A stretch of 64,000 bases of DNA from Aselliscus stoliczkanus (taxonomy: Eukaryota > Chordata > Mammalia > Chiroptera > Hipposideridae): the NCBI GenBank assembly GCA_033961575.1, contig CM066733.1:133784421-133848420 (forward strand), written 5' to 3'. Under the pieces are notes generated by a model, which ran no database searches, was not told the origin of the DNA, and worked only from the letters and a program-made list of their open reading frames with translations. The first letter of the stretch is position 1. Every line of letters starts with the position of its first letter. The position numbers were made by a program, and so were the translations under genes. This document shows positions 59,094 to 64,000 of this stretch, piece by piece.

Positions 59094-59599
59094 GGGAGCT
59101 GGCCTCAGTTGGTAAGAGCACAAGCTCTGAGCAAGAGGGTTGTCAGTTCGATTCCCACATGGGCTAGTGAGCTGCATCTGAGCTGAGCTGCCGCTGAGCT
59201 GGTGAGAGCGCATGCTCTTAGCAGCAAGGTTGCCAGTTCGACACCCATATGGGATGGTGAGCTGCGCAAGCCCCCGATCCCTCCAAGATTGTACACAGCA
59301 CCTTGAGTTGAGCAGGCGCTCAGCTGGTGAGAGTACATGCCCCTGTTGCCGGTTTGACTCCCACATGGGATGGTGGGCTGTGCGCCAACTCCCCCCCCCC
59401 CCAACTATTAGATTGAAAGCGGCAACTGGAACTTGGAGCTGAGCTTGCGCCCTCCACAAAACTGAAGGACAACAATTTGACTTGGAGCTGATGGGTCCTG
59501 GAAAAAACACACTGTCCCCAATAAAAGTTTGAATGAAAAAATACTAAATAAACAAACAAACAAATAGGCTGCACTAGTCTGCTCCAAAAAAAAAAAAAT
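59094..59599 (+). mobile_element. Composite VES-like SINE, about 506 bp, three head units
   Basis: Three tRNA-like units follow each other, each with a GGTGAGAGC- or GGTAAGAGC-type A box and a B-box-like segment (TCAGTTCGATTCCCACATGG about 59145; CCAGTTCGACACCCATATGG about 59232; CCGGTTTGACTCCCACATGG about 59348). A common VES tail with TTTGACTTGGAGCTGATGGG and CACACTGTCCCCAATAAAAG comes last. An 11-bp target duplication AGTTGGTTCTG flanks it (59083-59093, 59600-59610). Confidence 0.9.
59391..59402. repeat. Homopolymer C run
   Basis: About 12 C between CAACT and AACTATTAG inside the SINE. Possible sequencing or assembly length error. Confidence 0.85.
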
Positions 59600-59890
59600 A
59601 GTTGGTTCTGCCCCTTATAGCCACATGAGTGGGAAGAATGATAACCCTCACGGGGTCTCCGTTCCCCCATGTGTAAAACTGACCTACTGATGCTGTCTGC
59701 CTCACAAAGCTGTTTTACACATTGAATAAAATCAGGCACATACAGTGATTGGTAACAGCAGCCACCCATGGTAATACATGTTGCTCATTTGGGTATCCTG
59801 CCTTAAATTACAAGACCAAAGTAATATATTTGGTATGAGGAATTTTACAGCAACTTGCCAGCCCTCTAAAATATTATATTTTCTTTTCCT

Positions 59891-60001
59891 GGGCCGGCCG
59901 AGTGGCGCGATGGTTAAGCCGCTGGCTTGGGACGCCAGCAGCCCCGGTTTGGGTCCCACATATGAGGGCCAGTGACACTGCCCTCAAAAAAAAGAAAAAA
60001 A
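59891..60001 (+). mobile_element. Short-form tRNA-derived SINE
   Basis: GGGCCGGCCGAGTGGCGCGA, TGGTTAAGCCGCTGGCTTGG, GACGCCAGCAGCCCCGG, CATATGAGGGCCAGTGACAC and A-tail. No clear target duplication seen. Confidence 0.92.
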
Positions 60002-60644
60002 TAGAAAAATGAGACTATCTTTTCCTCCAAAAAATAATAAGCCTATTTGGAGCAATCTAGACAACTGAAATTCCCATTAGTAATGATCATGATTTCAGGG
60101 TACAAAAACGAAGTTGGGTTTGTGGACACTGCAGGCATCCCACTGGCATAATTCTGACTTGGTTCTGACCAAGCCACCCTCTGGAAACTATCTGATCTCA
60201 AAAAGATGTGCTCCTTGGTTCTGGTACTGGTTTGTGCCTCTTATCACATCCAAAACCTAGGTGACTGAGATCCTACTATCCAATTTGTACATGTTTCTTG
60301 ACCTGAAACAACTATAATTAGGATACCCTGTTAAAACAAGGCATTTTGGGATCCTCTCAGGGCGATCACAGCTTCGGATGGCAGAGTAGCTGAGAAAAGG
60401 AAACAGGCCTTTAACTCAGCTCGGGGAAGAGCACTTGAGAAAAACACAGGCATAGAGCCTGCTGGGAATGACCAACTGTGAAGAAAAGTTGTCAAAGACT
60501 TGGAAATGGGCTACAGAGAGTAGTGGGTTTCCTTTCAGTGGAGGGCTGGGCTTTGTGTAGTGCACCCTCTGGGAACTACCTGATTTTCAAGGATGTGCAT
60601 CTTTGATTGTCCTTCTATATAGCAAATTTATGTCAGAATTCCTG

Positions 60645-60648
<4 letters not shown>
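60002..60648. other. Unannotated intronic DNA
   Basis: Two related segments, ACCCTCTGGAAACTATCTGA at about 60177 and ACCCTCTGGGAACTACCTGA at about 60563, with similar downstream AAGATGTGC/AGGATGTGC text, suggest a diverged local duplication or two copies of an unnamed repeat. Otherwise nothing recognised. Confidence 0.45.

Positions 60649-60679
<31 letters not shown>
60648..60679. repeat. (TG)n microsatellite
   Basis: About 15 uninterrupted TG units ending before TTGCATCTG. Confidence 0.97.
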
Positions 60680-60680
<1 letters not shown>

Positions 60681-61690
60681 GCATCTGCTCTTCAAATTCT
60701 CCTTTGAAAGGATTTTAATATCTTATTCGTTTTCTCATTATATAATAGTTAATTAAACATTTGACATTTGCAGAGAGCCATTTTAGATTTTTGAAAATTA
60801 TAATTTAGCACTTACAATGAAAGAAACACGTTTCCAGAAGGGAAAAGTGGTGTGACAGAAAGGCACTTTTGACTTTGTCCAGAATAATTTATTATTCTAT
60901 TAAATAAATATAATAATTATTTTCTCTAAAAGAGAAAGAGAAGTGAAACAAATGTCAAAATGTTTAACGGCTATCATATTTAGGTAGTGAATGCATCAGT
61001 GCTATATACTATTTTATGTACTGTCTTTATGACCTAAGTGCTTCATAACTTAAATTTAAAAAAAATTTTTTTTTAAAGAATTGGGTGGGGAAAATGGGGA
61101 GGACAAGGTAGTTCCTCCTGACTCCTTCCTTAGTGTCATTTTTTTCCCATGGAAACAGATATGTAACATGGGACTCCATCCTCCCACAGATAGCCCTTCT
61201 CGGTGCATCTGAATATGCTCTGACACGAGGGGAAAGCGATGCAGACTCAGGAGGTATAGTTTCTCAGGGAACCAAGAAAAGGAACATCCCCAGGCTGTGT
61301 TGTCAACCCAGCTCTCTGTCTCACCCCAGAGAAAGGCTTGGTCTGTCACACGGCAGTGCATCTCACTCCCATGCCCAGAAAAGAGCCTACGACTTGTCAG
61401 GAGAAAGCCTAATTTATAGCTGCAGCCAAGCAACTGGCAACCAGGACTCAGCTGAGGCTGCAGGCTCCTCCTTCGCAAAGTTAATTTTCTGATGGGTTAC
61501 TTTACAAGACTATTAACACGAAATCACTGAAATTCATTAGCAAGAGAGCACTAGAACTTAAATGTCACTACCATGACTTTCTCATAATAATGCTACATGG
61601 ACCAAGATGTCAGAACTGATCCTCTTGAACACCGTATGTGCTTCACAATCTTTTTCAGTGCAGGGGGAAAGTGTGGTGTCATCAGGAAAA
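60680..61690. other. Unannotated intronic DNA
   Basis: No exon recognised. The T-run plus AAAGAATTGGGTGGGGAAAA at 61065-61100 resembles the reversed tail of a long-form SINE but has no head, so at most a 5'-truncated stub. Confidence 0.35.
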
Positions 61691-61694
61691 CACC

Positions 61695-61900
61695 TAAATA
61701 GTCGGAAGTCAGAAGACTTGAGCTGGATTATTCAACCACTTGATTGATTCCATATCCCCTTCTCCACGGAGAAGTTTCCTCACCTGTCAAATATAGATAA
61801 TTACACAGCCACCTCTACGTATTGTATGGAGCTAATAAGATGATCAAACGAGTACTACACCACACTGAACAACATACATTGATGTTATCATTCTCATCTA
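61695..61900 (+). mobile_element. MIR SINE
   Basis: AGTCAGAAGACTTGAGCTGG, AAGTTTCCTCACCTGTCAAA, TATAGATAATTACACAGCCA and TATGGAGCTAATAAGATGAT with a TGATGTTATCATTCTCAT end. A diverged MIR. Confidence 0.7.
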
Positions 61901-64000
61901 GCCACATAAGATCACCTTCACCCCAGCTTGACCAAACTGTAAATTGGGAAATACCGAGCTGCAGGTAAAAGCCATGGATGGCCCTCGGAGGGCAGCAATC
62001 TCACTCCTGGTCCTGGCTGCCTCAAGTCTAAGATGATATTTGTCACAACAAACGTATTAGGAAACTTGAATGTGACATTAAGGAGTATTTGACATGTCAT
62101 TGCTTGGGGATTACTTATTCTTCTTAGATAATTTTTAAATAAGAAATGGGAGGGGCAACCAATATTTTTGAAGGAGGACAAATTCTCTGGCTTAAAAGCA
62201 AGTACTCGGTCTTGTTATGGCTTGGAGTCAATGAACAAATGGCCTGACATTCACTAGGGCAGCTCTCCCCATGGTTCTGTTTCTTAAGAGTTCTTAGAAG
62301 AGACTATCATTGGTCACAACCATTTTTACAGACTTGCTGTACAAAGGAATATAACTTCCTTCCTGTATGAATCATATACCAAAGGCAATTGCCTGCTTCA
62401 TTGTTGATTACCTACTGTAACAGAAAAGGTTTGCTTTTTATGGAATGTTTACTCTTACCTGTACAACTTCTGTGGCATTTAAGTTCCACAGACCTGCTCG
62501 GCTATGATTTTCAGTAGGAGATGCTGTTAACATTTACATTTTCTGTCCTCCCTCTGCCTCCCCTAAGAATATTACCACAATGGAGCGTGGGTTATGCATC
62601 TTTTATGCTTCTTTAGGGGAAAAAAACACCAAAACACTACAAAATAAAACTCACAGAAGATGTAAGCACTAACTTTAAAATTTTTTTGGATTAGACAAAA
62701 CTTTAAACTCAGCTTTATTTCGTATTCTTTCTCCTTCTCCAATAATCTGGCACATATTTTGATCAACATCTCTAGTCAGCATCTCCAGCCAGAGAGGAAA
62801 GCCAATGCATGAAAGCAACTTAAGAAGCCAATGTATTAGAATCGCCAGTGGGTTTTTAAATAATTAATAATTGTTTTGCTTTCCTATGTTTTTCTTTCAT
62901 GCCACTAATAAGATTTGCACAGTTAAATTTGCTCCCTGAAAATAAGAGTAACTTTCTTAAGTATAGCCAGTTTCCCCACTTACCTATATCCAAATGATGG
63001 GACAGCAAGGCTGTTTCGATATACTTTTTCCAAAGCTGTGCGTTTCTGGTTTCTTCCTGATATCCACATAGCTGTGGGTTCCCGCAACTGTCAACTCCCA
63101 CCTCATTTACCACACTCTCAACTCTCACCTTGCCCCATGTGGACTAGGGTGGTGTTTGAAGCAATCACCTGGGACAACTTACTTGGAAAGCAAACACAGT
63201 TGCTAACTGTTAGAGGGACTTGCACCTTCACTGGGCTTTGTGCTTGTCAATCTCTCACTGCTTCATAAAGAAGCTGTGAACCAATTTTATTCTGCAAACC
63301 AGAAACAGGAACTGAATGGGTCTCTAACCAGGTCTCCAAAACAGGAAGCAGGGAGAGTCCCTATACCACCAGAGAGGAAGTGACCTGTAGCAGAAGACTC
63401 CCAGAAGGCTGGTACCACCGAGGCCACAGGTAAGGCAAGGCCATGCTGTGCACTTAAAATTAGGCTTCACCTAGAAGTACAATAGAACCAACTTGAGCTA
63501 CCAGCTGATGAATGTCTTAAGCAGAACACGGGTGAACGAGTTGAGGACAGAAATCAAGATCCCAGGATCCTGGGAAGCAAGGCCAGTCATGACAATCTGC
63601 AGTTGATTAGTTAGGTAAGAAATAGGTGCATGACAAACAAATTTACTTTGGGGCTTCGGAATTTTCTTTTTAGTTTTGCTTTTTTCCAATTTTCTAGTAA
63701 AGCTCTTTCTGGAAAATTATACTTTTGCCTCCAAGAAAGCAAAAGGAAGAACAGTGCTTTGGGTTCATAGTGGGTGGCCAGCAGCTGCCCCAATAGCATG
63801 CCAGCAAAAAGTCAAAAGGGCAGAGAAAAACCATGTGTGAGGCACCATTGGGATGTTTTCTTTTTAATTCCGGCCTAACCAGACTTTTTCCTTATTAGTT
63901 TGTCCATGTTTGTCCTTTAGATAATTTTGCTAAGGCTTGTTTCTTCCATGCAGAAGCAATGTCTGAATGGTGGGAAGGGGCGGTAAGGTGGTTAAGATCA
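61901..64000. other. Unannotated intronic DNA to the window edge
   Basis: About 2.1 kb with no recognised repeat family, exon or RNA gene. The last bases (GGTAAGGTGGTTAAGATCA) might be the start of another tRNA-like head cut off by the window edge, which cannot be judged. Confidence 0.4.

Larger units (their letters stand above)
59035..59770 (+). mobile_element. MIR SINE split by a VES-like SINE
   Basis: The left piece (59035-59093) has ACAGACTCTGGAATCAGTCT. The right piece (59600-59770) has GGTTCTGCCCCTTATAGCCA, CCATGTGTAAAACTGACC and CAAAGCTGTTTTACACATTG. Removing the insertion rejoins a continuous MIR. Confidence 0.8.
8661..64000 (-). other. MAP3K5: Part of MAP3K5 intron 1 (inferred)
   Basis: The only recognised exon enters at codon position about 150, where the first coding exon of ASK1 ends. 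Sequence upstream of it on the minus strand should therefore be intron 1. No GC-rich first exon, CpG island or other coding match was seen up to the window edge, so the intron would exceed 55 kb. This is inference from one exon. An unrecognised gene nested in the intron cannot be fully excluded. Confidence 0.75.

Overview
This window looks like mammalian nuclear DNA, almost entirely intronic. It contains one confident protein-coding exon, on the minus strand at 8521-8660. The exon encodes a stretch of the N-terminal thioredoxin-binding region of MAP3K5 (ASK1, apoptosis signal-regulating kinase 1). By its position in the protein and its splice phases it is the second coding exon. With the gene running right to left, positions 1-8520 would be the start of intron 2 and 8661-64000 would be part of a very long intron 1. 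No CpG-island-like first exon and no third exon was recognised.

The repeats point to a bat, most likely of the horseshoe-bat group in the broad sense (Rhinolophoidea). VES-like tRNA-derived SINEs are present (for example 43271-43446 and 59094-59599). So are many copies of a second tRNA-derived SINE that starts GGGCCGGCCGAGTGG, in a short form of about 105 bp and a long form of about 400-450 bp. The long form shares its CAACTAGACTGAA module with the VES elements. Three 79-bp palindromic mariner-type MITEs flanked by TA also look young. Species assignment is inference.

Layout. 1-8520: intron 2 with L1 pieces, a MaLR LTR, a MIR and microsatellites. 8521-8660: the MAP3K5 exon. 9.3-11.2 kb: L1 ORF2/3' region split by a long SINE. 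12.2-13.5 kb: antisense L1. 15.9-17.6 kb: probable retroviral LTR split by a SINE. 18.3-19.9 kb: microsatellite, L1, MaLR LTR, VES SINE. 21.8-22.3 kb: L1-like piece with a short SINE. 22.8, 36.9 and 53.0 kb: the three MITEs. 27.1-30.9 kb: a nested stack of L1, long SINE and a 505-bp solo LTR with 5-bp target duplication. 31.2-32.1 kb: L1 and MER5-like element. 38.3-41.7 kb: old mammalian repeats, SINEs, L2, MLT1 LTR. 47.1-48.5 kb: MLT1 LTR with SINE, MIRs. 50.0-51.8 kb: L1 3' end and SINE. 54.3-55.1 kb: L2 with L1 3' end. 55.1-58.05 kb: a stretch with no recognised repeat. 58.0-60.0 kb: SINEs and MIR. 60.0-64.0 kb: mostly unrecognised intron with one MIR.

The ORFs of 60-200 codons in this window are chance frames in introns or frames inside repeats. 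I found no operon, CRISPR, prokaryotic or obviously new multi-gene system. The more interesting signals are the mariner MITE hairpins, the composite SINE families with their shared antisense reading frame, the duplicated L1 3' ends, and the nested insertion histories that target-site duplications allow to be ordered. Family names were assigned from memory of consensus sequences, without a database search.
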